The notes: a model not told the origin generated them from the sequence alone. A DNA stretch of 64,000 nucleotides from Ariolimax columbianus (GCA_036924085.1 JAVGWX010000006.1:39635246-39699245); one strand, 5' to 3'; counted from the stretch's first letter, positions 9,711-20,640 are shown. A program made the numbers and translations.

Positions 9711-10490
9711 GTTCGTATCTACAATACAAGTAATAGTCAAGTTATATAAATCATTAGTGATACCTAAATTAGAGTATTGTGTTCAGGGGTAGAGTCCATA
9801 TAATAGTGGGATATAAGCATGCTGGGAAGGGTACAAAGAAGAGCTACAAAATTGATCGCGGGATTTCAGAATTACAGTTAAGAGGAAAGTAACAAAACTT
9901 GTCTTCAGTGTCTAGAACAAAGAAGAATTCAAGGTCACTTAATACAAGTGTATATTTTAATAAATGGAAAGGATAAATTAGACTATGCCAAGTTTTTCAA
10001 AGTACAACCGGCTACAAGAACAAGAGGGCACAACTACAAATTGTTTAACCGGTCTAGATTAGATATTAGGAAATATTTTGTTAGTCAGAGAGCGGTGAAT
10101 GCTTGAAATGCATTGCCGCAGGATGTAATAGAAGCAGAGTCAGTTAGTGTATTCCTCATGCGGTACTGGGAAAATGACCGCTGAACATCTGCTGCAAAAC
10201 TGCCCGACATACGAGGATCAGAGAAAGCAGATGTGGCCATCACCAGTGGCAACACTAGACAAGCTCTATGGCAGTGTCGACAGCCTCAGGATAATCGCTG
10301 TTTTTTTTCGAAAAAATAAAGGTTGACGTCTGACAGCGTACGAAGAAGAAGAAGAAGAAGTTAATGCATTCAAAAATAGATTGGATGGTCACAGTATTTT
10401 CAGTATCCGTGGAATGAAATAAACTGGTTGTATACAGACTCGGTAGAGCCTTCTAAACCAGTATAATCAGTTAAGTTAAGGTAATACCGA
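9711..10490 (+). mobile_element. CR1-like LINE 3' end, interrupted
   Basis: The + strand gives an IPKLEYC-like block, a RVQRRATKLI-like block, a YAKFFKVQPAT stretch, then RTRGHNYKLFNRSRLDIRKY, a classic CR1-clade C-terminal region. The reading is cut at 10154, resumes at 10360 with VNAFKNRLDGH and ends with the untranslated 'aaaccagtataatcagttaagttaag'. The same TTAAG-type 3' end is shared by the copies at 11071 and 24363. The interruption is a separate LINE insertion (10155-10359). Confidence 0.8.
10155..10359 (+). mobile_element. 5'-truncated GAA-tailed LINE with target-site duplication
   Basis: The insert encodes LLQNCPTYEDQRKQMWPSPV and a DKLYGSVDSLR-like end, then 'gcgtacgaagaagaagaagaagaag'. 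It is flanked by GTTAGTGTATTC (10143-10154) and GTTAATGCATTC (10360-10371), a 12-bp TSD with two differences. It lies inside the CR1-like element, whose coding reading continues across it. Only the last 205 bp of the LINE were copied. Confidence 0.88.
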
Positions 10491-10700
10491 ACATCAAGGT
10501 TGCAGAGCAAGGGTCAGACCACGATAAGGATGGATAGATTGTGTCAGTGAGGCACTGAAGAAACATTGAATGACAAAACATCGACGACAATGCTGTCAGA
10601 GGACAGAAAACAACACCTCCCCACGACGTCCAACGACACAAGTGGATAGAAGATGACCAAAGATGCGGTTATTTGAGAGCGAACGACGAAGAAGCAGATT
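10491..10700 (+). pseudogene. LINE reverse-transcriptase tail, right half
   Basis: The + strand reads GWIDCVSEALKKH after one stop, followed by a diverged end and a Glu-rich 'aacgacgaagaagcagatt' tail. This is the expected continuation of the fragment at 9440-9710, displaced by the CR1 insertion. From 10700 to 11070 only a poly-T run (10917-10930) stands out. Confidence 0.6.
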
Positions 10701-11070
10701 GTAAGGCGCTTTCAATTGTTATGATGATCGGACATTCTAGAGGGCTAGAGAATTCATTTACTGAAAAAACAGTCACCAGGTAAAGGAAAAAGAGGAGGCA
10801 GATAAAAATGTAAATGTTTTTTTGGAGAGTGGAGTTTAGCTGTGAAGGCGGGCATTATCGTTACAAATAACTTAGATTTTCGTGCAGTCGCCGAGCAAGT
10901 TAGATTGTCCCGTGATTTTTTTTTTTTTTTAAACCATAAACAAACCTTATTATGGTTCAAACCCGTTGTCTTCAGACGGGGAGCCGGGTATCCCTACTGC
11001 TGGGTCTCACGTCAATCGATGTGACCGTTAAAGGTGAAGGTCGTCACATGTTTTCGTGGATATAGGGTTG

Positions 11071-11640
11071 CGACTTAACTTAACGTCTATATACTGGTTT
11101 AGAAGACTGCAGAGTATGTATGCAACCAGTTCCTTTTACATTCACTTGATCTAAAAATAACTATGCGCATTCAATCTATTCTTGAATGCATTAATTCACC
11201 CTGCACCCACTATTTCCTGTGACATGCATTCCAAGCATTCATCACTCTCCAACTAAAAAAAATATTGCCTGTTATCTAATCTGGACCTTTCTGTAATTAA
11301 TGTGTGTCTATGTCATCTTGTTCTTGTAGGCAGCTGTATTTTGAGGGGAAAAAACTTATTACAGTCAAATGTATCATTTTCCTTATCTTATCAACCTGTA
11401 TTAAATCACCTCGAATTCTTCTCTTTTCTAGATTATGTAGGCCGGTTTGTCTGAGTCTTTCCTCATAACTATAATTCTGGAATTACACTATCAGTTTTGT
11501 CGCTCTTCTATGTGTCCTTTCCAGCATGTTTATATCCCCTCTACGATAAGTTATACATTTGGACTATCACATCCTTGCTCCTATGTTTAATATTTCCTTT
11601 TTGTCATACCTAACATTGCATTTGCCTTTTTCACAGCTAC
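11071..11640 (-). pseudogene. CR1-like LINE 3' end
   Basis: On the minus strand the order is an INMLERTHRRATKLI-like block, YEERLRQTGL, RIRGDLIQVDKIRKM, a WRVMNAWNA-like block and the 3' end 'ctaaaccagtatatagacgttaagttaag' (+ side 11071-11100). This matches the copy at 9711-10490 across its whole length. Stops and frameshifts are present. CR1-like elements usually leave short or no TSDs; none is seen. Confidence 0.8.
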
Positions 11641-11950
11641 CTGGACTTGCTCACTGACATTCCCCTGTCTGATCGATTATAGGGGAGGGGGCGGGGGTGT
11701 ATGTGAGGAAAACCAGAATCCTTATATACTGTCTTGTCACTGTAAGCTAGGTACCCGTTCACAGCCCGGTGAACTGGAGAGTGTCGAGACCGGAGAAGTA
11801 CTGTGTACCCATCCAAATTCAACAAGGCTTTAGCACCTCTTCACTGGGAAAGTGGACTTATCTCTGCCTCAGCTGGCTGGAAGCGAGGCGAGGGGAGGGG
11901 GCGGGGGGGAAGAGTTTACCTGAACCTCGTCTTCTGTCTCATCCAGCTTC

Positions 11951-11957
<7 letters not shown>
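11641..11957. other. No recognised feature
   Basis: G-rich stretches near 11680 and 11890-11910. No repeat copy or gene was recognised. Confidence 0.4.
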
Positions 11958-12006
<49 letters not shown>

Positions 12007-12031
12007 ATCTATCTATCTATCTATCTGTACT
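11958..12031. repeat. (CTAT)n microsatellite
   Basis: About 18 CTAT units with a single interruption near 12005. Confidence 0.97.
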
Positions 12032-12099
12032 CCTTCCACGTGAAATACGGCGCATACGTCAGAAACACGTTATTTCCAGTTTGAACAGTGTGACGTCAC

Positions 12100-12760
12100 T
12101 GTTTTTTAGATCTTGTATGGCGATGAGGCTCATAGTTGAGCCATGGCCACGGTTGAGCCCTCTTAGATAATTGTTCTTCTGAGTGTCTCATTTGGGTCTC
12201 CTTCTTTTTCTAACGACCTTTGGTGTCCATTCGAGTGCTTGCAATGGAAGACGGTTGTTGTTTATTCTTTTTTTCGGATGATGGTCAACACGTATAGTTG
12301 GTTTGTCTCTGTTCTTGTCGAGTCATTATTTGCGAACTAGTCCTAGCGTATATTCAATAATTTTCTTAGTCATATATTTTCAAAGACATTTAGTTTGTTT
12401 TCCAGCGACGCTTTTGTTGTCTTCCAGCTTTCACATCCATATGTCAGGACTGATATTACGATTGCGTTGAATAGTCAATAGGTTTGGTATGTTTGCTCAG
12501 TGTTGTTGATTTCCACATATCGGTGAGCTGGTTAAAGCGCACGAGGCCAAAGTAATTATAGTGGAAATTTCTTTCTTGGCATCTCCATCTGTGTCATTTT
12601 GCTTCCGTGGTATGTGAAGTGTTGAACGTTTTGTAGAGATTTGACCTGTAGCTTGAAATCAACCGCTGTGGTTGTAGAACCCATGACTTTCGTCTTTGAG
12701 GCGTTTACTTGAAGTCCTATCTGTTCTGACAATTTGCTTCCTGCTAGGGATTAAATCTCG
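12100..12760 (-). pseudogene. LINE reverse-transcriptase C-terminal fragment
   Basis: Minus strand, in order: IGLQVNASKTKVM, an LQNVQHFTYHGSKM block, then, after frame breaks, VLTYGCESWKTTKASLENKL, a LRKLLNIR block and a TLRRTI-type end. This covers the region from just after the YADD box to the C-terminus of an L1/RTE-like reverse transcriptase. Several stops and frameshifts are present. Nothing is recognised in 12765-12960. Confidence 0.75.
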
Positions 12761-12964
12761 AAACTATAAGCGGCGTTATGGGGAAGAACTGGATACACCC
12801 CTTCTAGGTGACTACGGCTTGGACATGAGATGTTAAGATACATTGTGATTATTATGTTAAGCGTAAAGTCCCAGACAGCAGACCGAACAGTGAAACCGTC
12901 CCATTTTCTTTAAAAAGGGAGATCAAACTTATGTCACATTCACGCTCACTTCTTGTGGAATTAC

Positions 12965-13262
12965 TTCCCTGTCACTCGTTATTCATGGTCGAAGATGGAA
13001 CACAGTGCATTACCTGACAGCATTTCATAGTTGGTTGAAGCTTGCATCAGGGTCTGCGAACCAGAGCTGCCCAAAACCCTACTCTCCTTCTTAAATCGGC
13101 GGCTCTGGAAACAGGCTGAACTAGTGTAGTCTGGCTAATAGAAGATGGATCGCAGTGGAAAGGCAGACCGTGTTACCCCCCCCCCCCTTCCCCAAAAAAG
13201 GCATCTGAAATCGGATGCATCAGATCGAAAGGCGCAGATATCGCAGTCTCTCAGTAATCCAC
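12965..13262 (-). repeat. Family R dispersed repeat, reverse copy
   Basis: In reverse orientation the landmarks 'aggcgcagatatcgcagtc', 'ggcatctgaaatcggatgcatcagatcga' and 'gaaacaggctgaactagtg' match R. A C-run (13177-13187) interrupts it. An open frame of about 87 codons from 13145 is incidental. Confidence 0.65.
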
Positions 13263-13815
13263 GAAACGTGTTTTTAAGACGAACGCAGGAGAAGAACAAG
13301 AACAAGATTCGTTATTCAAGCGTTTTTTTTATTCCTAAACCACAAGTTATTCGCCCGCGTATCTCTGTAATCACTGAGTGGATCCTTGGGCCCATTACGC
13401 TGGAGTAAATAATAGAGCCTCTGCCACTCCGTGTATGTAGTAAACTAATAAGCAACCATCACTGTAAAAGCACGCATTGCCTTGACGCAGGCTTCTTAAA
13501 GAAGGCCAACATTAGTCATAGCTCTATACTCCGGCTGGAGCGAAGAAAGGACAAAACAGACATATTACTTTTTCATATATTGACTATAGGTTACAGATCT
13601 ATCATTCCAACCAATTAGACTACTCCACGCTCTCATTTACATGATGTTCAATGTCAAAGTGTATATCATTTAAACCACAATATTTTTTTAAAGAACCAAA
13701 TTATTAATATTTTTGGCTCTGCTGGCCCAGAGACAAATTTCAGAAAATTGTAAGTAGGCCTAATTAAATAACAAGTAAGACACACGTTTTCACAAATTTA
13801 TTGTACAAAATGTGA
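13263..13815. other. No recognised feature
   Basis: AT-rich, with no gene, exon or repeat copy recognised. Confidence 0.4.
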
Positions 13816-13816
13816 C

Positions 13817-13860
13817 GTAATAATATTATTAGTAATAATAATAGTAATAATAGTAGTGAT
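13817..13860. repeat. (TAA/TAG)n microsatellite
   Basis: Imperfect trinucleotide tract of TAA and TAG units. Confidence 0.85.
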
Positions 13861-14094
13861 CAGTCGGGGTGTTTGTGTATGACAAGGACAAGAATAGCAC
13901 CACTGCCTCACAGAGAGCATGTCTGTCGTAAGAGGCGCCTAACTGTAACATGACATAACACTGGTCATGGTTAGGTGATTTGTTTGGAGCAGCATAGATG
14001 GCGCCTAACAATCTGCGGGTCTACTTTTCTATAGTGTTTGAGTCTATTGAGATGGACTCGCACATCGGTTAACCACACTCCGTAAGCGCTTGTC

Positions 14095-14220
14095 CCAACG
14101 TAGCAGAGTATTCTTATTGTTAAGCTGCTTGAGCCTAGCAGGAAACCCTTTTCCCGGCTACATCCAGCTAATACCAGAGCTTGGGACCTACACAAAGGCA
14201 GATGCAACTGTAGAAGTACT
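14095..14220 (+). repeat. Unclassified dispersed repeat U, copy 1
   Basis: The segment 'ttaagctgcttgagcctagcaggaaacccttttcccggctacatccagct' through 'gtagaagtact' closely matches 31515-31635. Upstream, 13880-13960 contains 'aggcgcctaactgtaacatgacat', a motif loosely echoed at 55150. No coding potential was recognised. Confidence 0.6.
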
Positions 14221-14224
14221 GGTC

Positions 14225-14330
14225 GACTAGGAACTAAGAATAGAAATAGTAATCATAATTTATAATAATAGTAATAATAGTAGTAGCAATAATAATTTAT
14301 AATAGTAATAATAATAATAATAGCTGTCCA
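14225..14330. repeat. (TAA)n-rich microsatellite, LINE tail
   Basis: Imperfect AAT/AGT repeats ending at 'aataatagctgtcc'. On the minus strand it directly follows the LINE end at 14320-14515, so at least its right part is that LINE's 3' tail. Confidence 0.75.
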
Positions 14331-14515
14331 TCGTTGTCGATGAGGACCGCCGACATCATCCTTGTCACAGATTTCCTTGTTGGGTGTGGGTGCGCATGTG
14401 GCTGAACAGGCCAATGCGAGCACGAAAACATCTGCTACATATCGGGCACACGAGATTTGTAGAAGGGGATGGTCTTCCCGCTGCTATCAGGCAACTTTTT
14501 AGATCATTGGAGCTT
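14320..14515 (-). pseudogene. LINE C-terminal zinc-finger fragment
   Basis: On the minus strand CPICSRCFRARIGLFSHMRT forms a C2H2 finger of the type found at the very end of some RTE/L1-like reverse-transcriptase proteins. A fuller relative lies at 20770-21900, with the same finger and the same 'agctattattatt' 3' tail. This copy is a short 5'-truncated 3' end. Confidence 0.75.
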
Positions 14516-14524
14516 GGAATACCC

Positions 14525-14680
14525 ATAATTTATAATAGTAGTAATAGTAATAATAATTTATAATAGTAATAGTAGTAATACCAATTTATAAGAAAAATAG
14601 TAATAGTAGTAATAAAAAGTTATAATAATAATAGTAGTCATAATAATTTATTCTAATAATAGTATTAATAGTTAGACTAC
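14525..14680. repeat. (TAA/TAG)n microsatellite
   Basis: Imperfect trinucleotide repeats with several 'aatttataa' blocks. Confidence 0.8.
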
Positions 14681-14689
14681 ATTTGTTTC

Positions 14690-15335
14690 AAATACAGCTC
14701 TACTAATGAGAAGATTGGGACTACTTTTTTCCAAAATAGATATTTCACAAAATCTTGTTTCAAAGTTAGTATTATCGCTTTCATCAAAATTGATTGCGAT
14801 CAATGACAATATCTATCCGTCATTATCGTGGTCTGCCTCTTGCTTTGCAACTCTGAGGTCTGGTATTATAGATACGAGCAGCTGGTAACTGTTGTTGCAT
14901 TCTTGCCAAGCAATTGATGCGCATCTATTAATCATCGTGCAAATGTTAAGCTCCACACACAGACTTTCTCGCCCCAACTCGGCATTCGACCGTTCTATTA
15001 TAGTGCAACTTTGATTATTTGAAAATGTATAATCCAGTCTTAGCTTGCGGGTCGTAAAAAAGAGACAGCGGAACCTATTTGACCCGTGGATCGTAAATTG
15101 TGGACCTCTTATCTAGTCGTTTTGTTACATAAACACATCTCTTGCAATGACGCGTTTGTTGCTCAAATAAGGACATTGTGAGAATTTTGTTCCGAACGTT
15201 GACCTCTCGGGAGTATATTGTGTCGGGTTATCAATGAGTATGTGGCAGTTCATTAACTTTCTATGTGTGTCTGTCTCCCTCTCACTCTTTATGCCTGTCC
15301 CCCTCCTCCCTCTCCCCCACCCCTCCTGATTACTG
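14690..15335. other. No recognised feature
   Basis: No gene, exon or repeat copy was recognised. CT-rich near 15275-15325. Confidence 0.4.
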
Positions 15336-15339
15336 TTTT

Positions 15340-16508
15340 ATCAGTATGTTTTGTCTGACCCCGACTAACATGTCTAATCAAGTATGTTTTGCCTGACCCT
15401 GACTAACATGTCTGATCAGAATGTTTTGCCTGGCCTTAACTAACATGTCTAATCAGTATGTTTTGCCTGACCCTATCTAAAATGTATGATCAGTATGTTT
15501 TGCCTGACTCTAACTAACATGTCTGATCAGTATGTTTTGCCTGACCCTAACATGTCTGATCAGTATGTTTTGCCTGACCCTAACTAACATGTCTGATCAG
15601 TATGTTTTGCCTGACCCTAACATGTCTGATCAGTATGTTTTGCCTGACTCTAACTAACATGTCTGATCAGCATGTTTTGCCTGACTCTAACTAACATGTC
15701 TAATCAGTATGCTTTGCCTGACCCTAACATGTCTGATCAGTATGTTTTGCCTGACCCTAACTAACATGTCTGATCAGTATGTTTTGCCTGACCCTAACAT
15801 GTCTGATCAGTATGTTTTGCCTGACCCTAACTAACATGTCTGATCAGTATGTTTTGCCTGACCCTAACATGTCTGATCAGTATGTTTTGCCTGACTCTAA
15901 CTAACATGTCTGATCAGTATGTTTTGCCTGACTCTAACTAACATGTCTGATCAGTATGTTTTGCCTGACCCTAACATGTCTGATCAGTATGTTTTGCCTG
16001 ACCCTAACTAACATGTCTGATCAGTATGTTTTGCCTGACCCTAACATGTCTGATCAGTATGTTTTGCCTGACCCTAACTAACATGTCTGATCAGTATGTT
16101 TTGCCTGACCCTAACGTGTCTGATCAGTATGTTTTGCCTGACTCTAACTAACATGTCTGATCAGTATGTTTTGCCTGACCCTAACATGTCTGATCAGTAT
16201 ATTTTGCCTGAACCTGACTAACATTTAGGATCAGTATGTTTTGCCTGACCCTAACTAACATGTCTGATCAGTATGTTTTGCCTGACCCTAACATGTCTGA
16301 TCAGTATGTTTTGCCTGACCCTAACTAACATGTCTGATCAGTATGTTTTGCCTGACCCTAACATGTCTGATCAGTATGTTTTGCCTGACTCTAACTAACA
16401 TGTCTGATCAGTATGTTTTGCCTGACCCTAACATGTCTGATCAGTTTATTTTGCCTGAACCTGACTAACATTTAGGATCAGTATGTTTTGCCTGACCAGA
16501 CGTTAGTC
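15340..16508 (-). mobile_element. Family M VNTR with 5' end only, copy B
   Basis: About 33 M units followed by the M 5' end (+ side 'cctgaccagacgttagtc', 16491-16508). There is no M body and no CAA tail; the array begins abruptly near 15340. Much of it alternates between a 37-bp unit (CCCTAACTAACATGTC) and a 33-bp unit lacking four bases (CCCTAACATGTC), giving a 70-bp higher-order repeat. Units carry the palindrome CTGATCAG. Confidence 0.88.
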
Positions 16509-16669
16509 GTCCATGTCATGTCAACCTGTAGAAGTGATGTCCCCAATCGCTCTTCTCCCTTCTCTCTCAATCTATTTCTCTATCAAGCTTTGTTTCACAC
16601 ACAAAATATTCCATTTAACAGTCCGCATGTACAATCAAACGTTTAACAATCTCTCCATTTCTTCCTCCG

Positions 16670-16710
16670 CCCCTCTCTCTTCTCTCTCTTTCTCTCTCTC
16701 TCTCTCCCTA

Positions 16711-16755
<45 letters not shown>
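16670..16755. repeat. (CT)n(TA)n microsatellite
   Basis: A CT tract runs directly into a TA tract. Confidence 0.95.
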
Positions 16756-16756
<1 letters not shown>

Positions 16757-16759
16757 CCA

Positions 16760-17390
16760 ATTGTATCCTAATATTCCTAAACAACGGAAAATAAAAAGTA
16801 CGCGTTTAAGCAACAAGCCATTGATTTATATTACATCATTGTCAAAAATAATATTCATTACCAACTTGTGGGTCACACAAAAAAACAACCCATCCGGCCA
16901 CATATACCCAAATGCTGTCCATTTACTGTACTAAATATGTGTACGCCATGCCATCCTATATCTCTATCTCTCCATTTCTTTGATAGCATGTCTTCGATCT
17001 GCCCCATCACCACTTTGTTCTGTCGGCCTTAATTTCTAGGAAAGTGTCTAAGGAATTTTGACTTCGTTTTATGTCAGTTAATTTATTGTTATCAATTAAT
17101 ACACGCTACGACCTTGTGTGTGGGCCGTCCTCTCCAGCTCTGCCAACTTCAAATCCTGGTTTCCGTTATGGTTTGTTTCTAGCTCTCGGCTTCGTTTGTC
17201 TGTTGGAATGTCTCTGCTTCATTTGACCTTGGGATTCCTGAACAGAGACTGTCTTGTAATGATGTCAGCTTTGTTTCCTTAATATGTGTCTAATCAACCA
17301 CCTACTCTTTCTCGTGACGTCATTTCTTCCATCGTCCCATTTTAATATCGTTATACTGCATGTGGTCATTTATTAAAGTCCTTTCCAGTT
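16760..17390. other. No recognised feature
   Basis: Mixed sequence without a recognised exon, repeat copy or open frame of note. Confidence 0.4.
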
Positions 17391-17394
17391 ATTG

Positions 17395-17570
17395 TTTTTG
17401 CTATTTTTGTGTGTTATAGAGCCATGCATTTAGAACATTAGAGTTTAAGATTTTCATTTCTCTGTTCAACTTGATATCTTTTAATTTGCATACATTTCCC
17501 AAAGAAGTGAAATCTTTTCTGGTATTACGTATTCGTATCCTGATGTCTTGCTCTGTATAACCTATTTATC
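17395..17570 (-). pseudogene. LINE reverse-transcriptase fragment, second family
   Basis: The minus strand gives DFTSLGNVCKLKDIKLNREM followed by a KILNSNVL-like block, the thumb region of a reverse transcriptase. This is a different family from the adjoining fragment at 17575. Confidence 0.65.
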
Positions 17571-17574
17571 TATA

Positions 17575-18240
17575 TTACTCATCATCATCATGTAGTATGT
17601 CCTTTGCAGAACGTCGCTCTCATGGCAGCCTGTCTGTAGGAAAGTATCTTTCGCCAGTCTTCTGGCCTGCCCCAATGTCAAATCCAGCGTCTCCTTGATG
17701 TCCTGAGTCCATCGTCTTCTCGGTCGGCCCCTACCTCGTCTTCCAGTGACCATGCCTTCCATAACTACTCTCTTCAGTCCGTTGTGTCGTTTGACGTGTC
17801 CAAAAAACGTCAGTTTTTCGAGTCATTTATGAGCCAATTCTCCTCTACATTCAGGTCTTGCCGGATGGATTTCTTTCTTTCTTTGTCCACGGGATTTTCA
17901 GAACTCTTCTGCAGCACTTCGTTTAAATAGCACCGATCTTCGCTCTAATTGCTTTTCTAATTATCCATGTTTCACATCCATAGGATGCCACAGCAAAAAT
18001 GCATGTTCTTAGGATCTTTAGTTTTAGTTCTTTGTTTATATTATGTCATAGATTCTGAATACTCCTTATCTTCTGCATTGCCATAGTCGTCTTCTTACTT
18101 AATTTTGTACAGTCTCCATCGTTGTTCAGTATTGATCCCAGACATTCAAAATGTGAAACATTTGCAATCTCTTCGCCAGCTATCTCGATTTTAGGTTGGA
18201 GTTTTGACTTATCAGTTGTCATTGTTTTATGTGTATTCAG
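17575..18240 (-). pseudogene. LINE reverse-transcriptase C-terminal fragment
   Basis: Minus strand, in order: a FECLGSILNNDGDC block, a YGCETWII-like block, then GRGRPRRRWTQDIKETL and the end 'gcagaacgtcgctc...catgtagtatg' followed by a GATGAT tail (+ side 17578-17592, 'catcatcatcatg'). The last about 66 codons are open; earlier parts have stops. Same broad family as 7545 and 48440. From 18241 to 18530 nothing is recognised. Confidence 0.75.
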
Positions 18241-18529
18241 GTAGAGATTCTATATCTATATTACTTCCCAGATATATTAACGGTACCTCATCTTGCAGGA
18301 ATGATTGTCAATGTGATTTGCATGTAATCTCATAATCTATGTTGTTTCTCTGTGTATTATGTTTCAGTCTTTGTGATCCTCCATCAAGTATGCTTGTTTG
18401 ATTGTGTGTTTCTTAATGGTTCTGGGACAGAAAAGGCTTGTAATCTTCATCCTTTTTAAATAATGTTCTGGGACTCTCATTAGTGTCTGTGCAACTTCCA
18501 ATGTATTTTTCTGAGCTGTCAAATGCTTG

Positions 18530-18880
18530 TTTCGAATCTTGTTGTTGTTTTATGTTCATAATGAGTAAGTTTACCATTTTTTGCGCCCTGATAAGGACGT
18601 TAAGTGGTTGTAGTAGCTTTCCTCACACCCCGAGCGTGCTGATTACGGTGAACCGCAGTCCCCCAGTCGGTTGTGCTATGCTTGGCTTCATCTTCGTGGC
18701 GCTCATTACTACGGGGATCACATTGATCCACATTTCGCCAGCCTTTTCGACGAGACAGCCTGTTTCTAGGAAATGCTATATGGAAGAGAGATTATGGTAT
18801 TGGTCAGTGTATTGACCCTGGCACGACATCCTGGTCAGTATGTTTAGCCTGACTGGACTAGCGTCTCAGTTCCCCTTTTC
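18530..18880 (-). mobile_element. Family M element, copy C with collapsed VNTR
   Basis: The M body lies at about 18550-18810, a tail of GTTGTTGTT at 18540, and the array is reduced to about one degenerate unit before the end 'gcctgactggactagcgtct'. Possible degenerate flank repeats are TTTCGAATCTT (left) and TTTCGTAGTCT (right). The open frame of about 110 codons across the body is not conserved among copies. Confidence 0.65.
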
Positions 18881-18959
18881 GTAGTCTGATATAACGTGAT
18901 GAGTTCCACTCCACACTTTGTTCAACTATTCTGCTCAATGTCTGCTATCTGGTCTGCTC

Positions 18960-19127
18960 AGGATATGGAAAGGAATGATGACCTATAGGAAAGGAGTCAG
19001 CAACATCCACTGGAACAATATATCAAGAAAAGAAAATGGGGCTGACAAGGACATGCACTGCGGAAGACACCGTCCACTATATCCAGACAGGCTCTTACAT
19101 AGAACCCTCAAGGAGAGACAGAGAGAA

Positions 19128-19174
<47 letters not shown>

Positions 19175-19380
19175 GAGAGAGAGACAGAGAGAGAGAGAGA
19201 CAGAGAGAGAGACAGAGAGAGAGAGAGGTCGACCCAAAAATACATGGAGAAGAGATTGTGAGAAGAAGCCAAGCTTAAATGATTACATTTGCAGAGAAGT
19301 AGAAAGAGCAGTCCAGGACAGTGAAAGCTGGCAGGAAGTCGTCAATGGTCTGTGCACCGAGAGGAGAGACGGGCTTTCAT
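18960..19380 (+). pseudogene. LINE C-terminal tail with (GA)n expansion inside
   Basis: An open frame of about 157 codons ends with RPKNTWRRDCEKK and WQEVVNGLCTERRDG, a standard reverse-transcriptase tail also seen diverged at 44340. The middle is an Arg/Glu run translated from a GA microsatellite that expanded just before the GRPKNTW block. The open frame survives because GA repeats carry no stops. Confidence 0.75.
19118..19228. repeat. (GA)n microsatellite
   Basis: About 110 bp of GAGAGA with CAGAGA interruptions, embedded in LINE coding sequence. Confidence 0.95.
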
Positions 19381-19439
19381 TGATTGATTGATTTATTTAT
19401 TAATTGATTGATTGATTAATAGATTGATTGAATTATTTA

Positions 19440-20640
19440 GTCCGCCCATGATATTTTTTATAGAAAGTATGTCTGTCCTTCGCTCAGCTGTTTGTCTACA
19501 GCCTATTTTAATCTCTCAAATATCATCAGCTTTTTCCCTGGTACTGATAATAGCAATGTTCATCTATTATATGCATACTTGCAGATTTCACATCTTTTGA
19601 CTACATATTCTTCCTCCCATTATATGCATACTTGCAGATTTCACATCTTTTGACTACATATTCTTCCTCCCATTATATGCATACTTGCAGATTTCACATC
19701 TTTTGACTGCATATTCTTCCTCCCATTATATGCATACTTGCAGATTTCACATCTTTTGACTACATATTCTTCCTTCCCTTAAATGCATACTTGCAGATTT
19801 CACATCTTTTGACTGCATATTCTTCCTCCCATTATATGCATACTTGCAGATTTCACATCTTTTGACTGCATATTCTTCCTCCCATTATATGCATACTTGC
19901 AGATTTCACATCTTTTGACTGCATATTCTTCCTCCCATTATATGCATACTTGCAGATTTCACATCTTTTGACTACATATTCTTCCTTCCCTTAAATGCAT
20001 ACTTGCAGATTTCACATCTTTTGACTACATATTCTTCCTTCCCTTAAATGCATACTTGCAGATTTCACATCTTTTGACTGCATATTCTTCCTCCCATTAT
20101 ATGCATACTTGCAGATTTCACATCTTTTGACTACATATTCTTCCTTCCCTTAAATGCATACTTGCAGATTTCACATCTTTTGACTGCATATTCTTCCTCC
20201 CATTATATGCATACTTGCAGATTTCACATCTTTTGACTACATATTCTTCCTTCCCTTAAATGCATACTTGCAGATTTCACATCTTTTCACTACGTATTCT
20301 TCCTTCCGTTATGCTGGTAAATCTGATCTTTCATGAGCTTTAGCTGGTAATTTGTGTAATATATCTATTGAAGTGCCAGTGTATGTTTTGATTGCTTCTG
20401 CTGATATACGATCTGGGCCAGTGGCTTTACCATCTCTCAGTTACATTATAGTTGCATTAATTTCTTCTTTGCTTGGTTTGTCGCAATTAAAGTGCAGTTC
20501 CGTTTCCTTCCACTGTCTTTCTATGGAATATTATGGTATTCGTCTATTTTAAAGTTCTTTAAAATGTTCTGCTCATTTCGTAATCTGGTCATTTCCGTTG
20601 CTAAAATTCCGTTCTTTATTTTTAATAATTTTATTTACTT
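19440..20640 (-). pseudogene. LINE reverse-transcriptase N-terminal part split by a tandem array
   Basis: On the minus strand, 20340-20640 gives PSKEEINATIM, a stop, then LRDGKATGPDRISAEAIKTY, the first conserved reverse-transcriptase block. Beyond the 53-bp array, 19440-19560 gives a degenerate counterpart of the QxGFRxGRxTxD block. The array sits between two adjacent parts of one polymerase domain. Stops and frameshifts are present and no catalytic YADD was found. Confidence 0.65.
19556..20310. repeat. Minisatellite, 53-bp unit
   Basis: About 14 units of 53 bp with ATGCATACTTGCAGATTTC and ACATCTTTTGACTACATATT. Two variant types (CTCCCATTATATG and TTCCCTTAAATG) are interspersed, so blocks rather than single units were probably duplicated. 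It lies inside a LINE reverse-transcriptase remnant. Confidence 0.95.
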
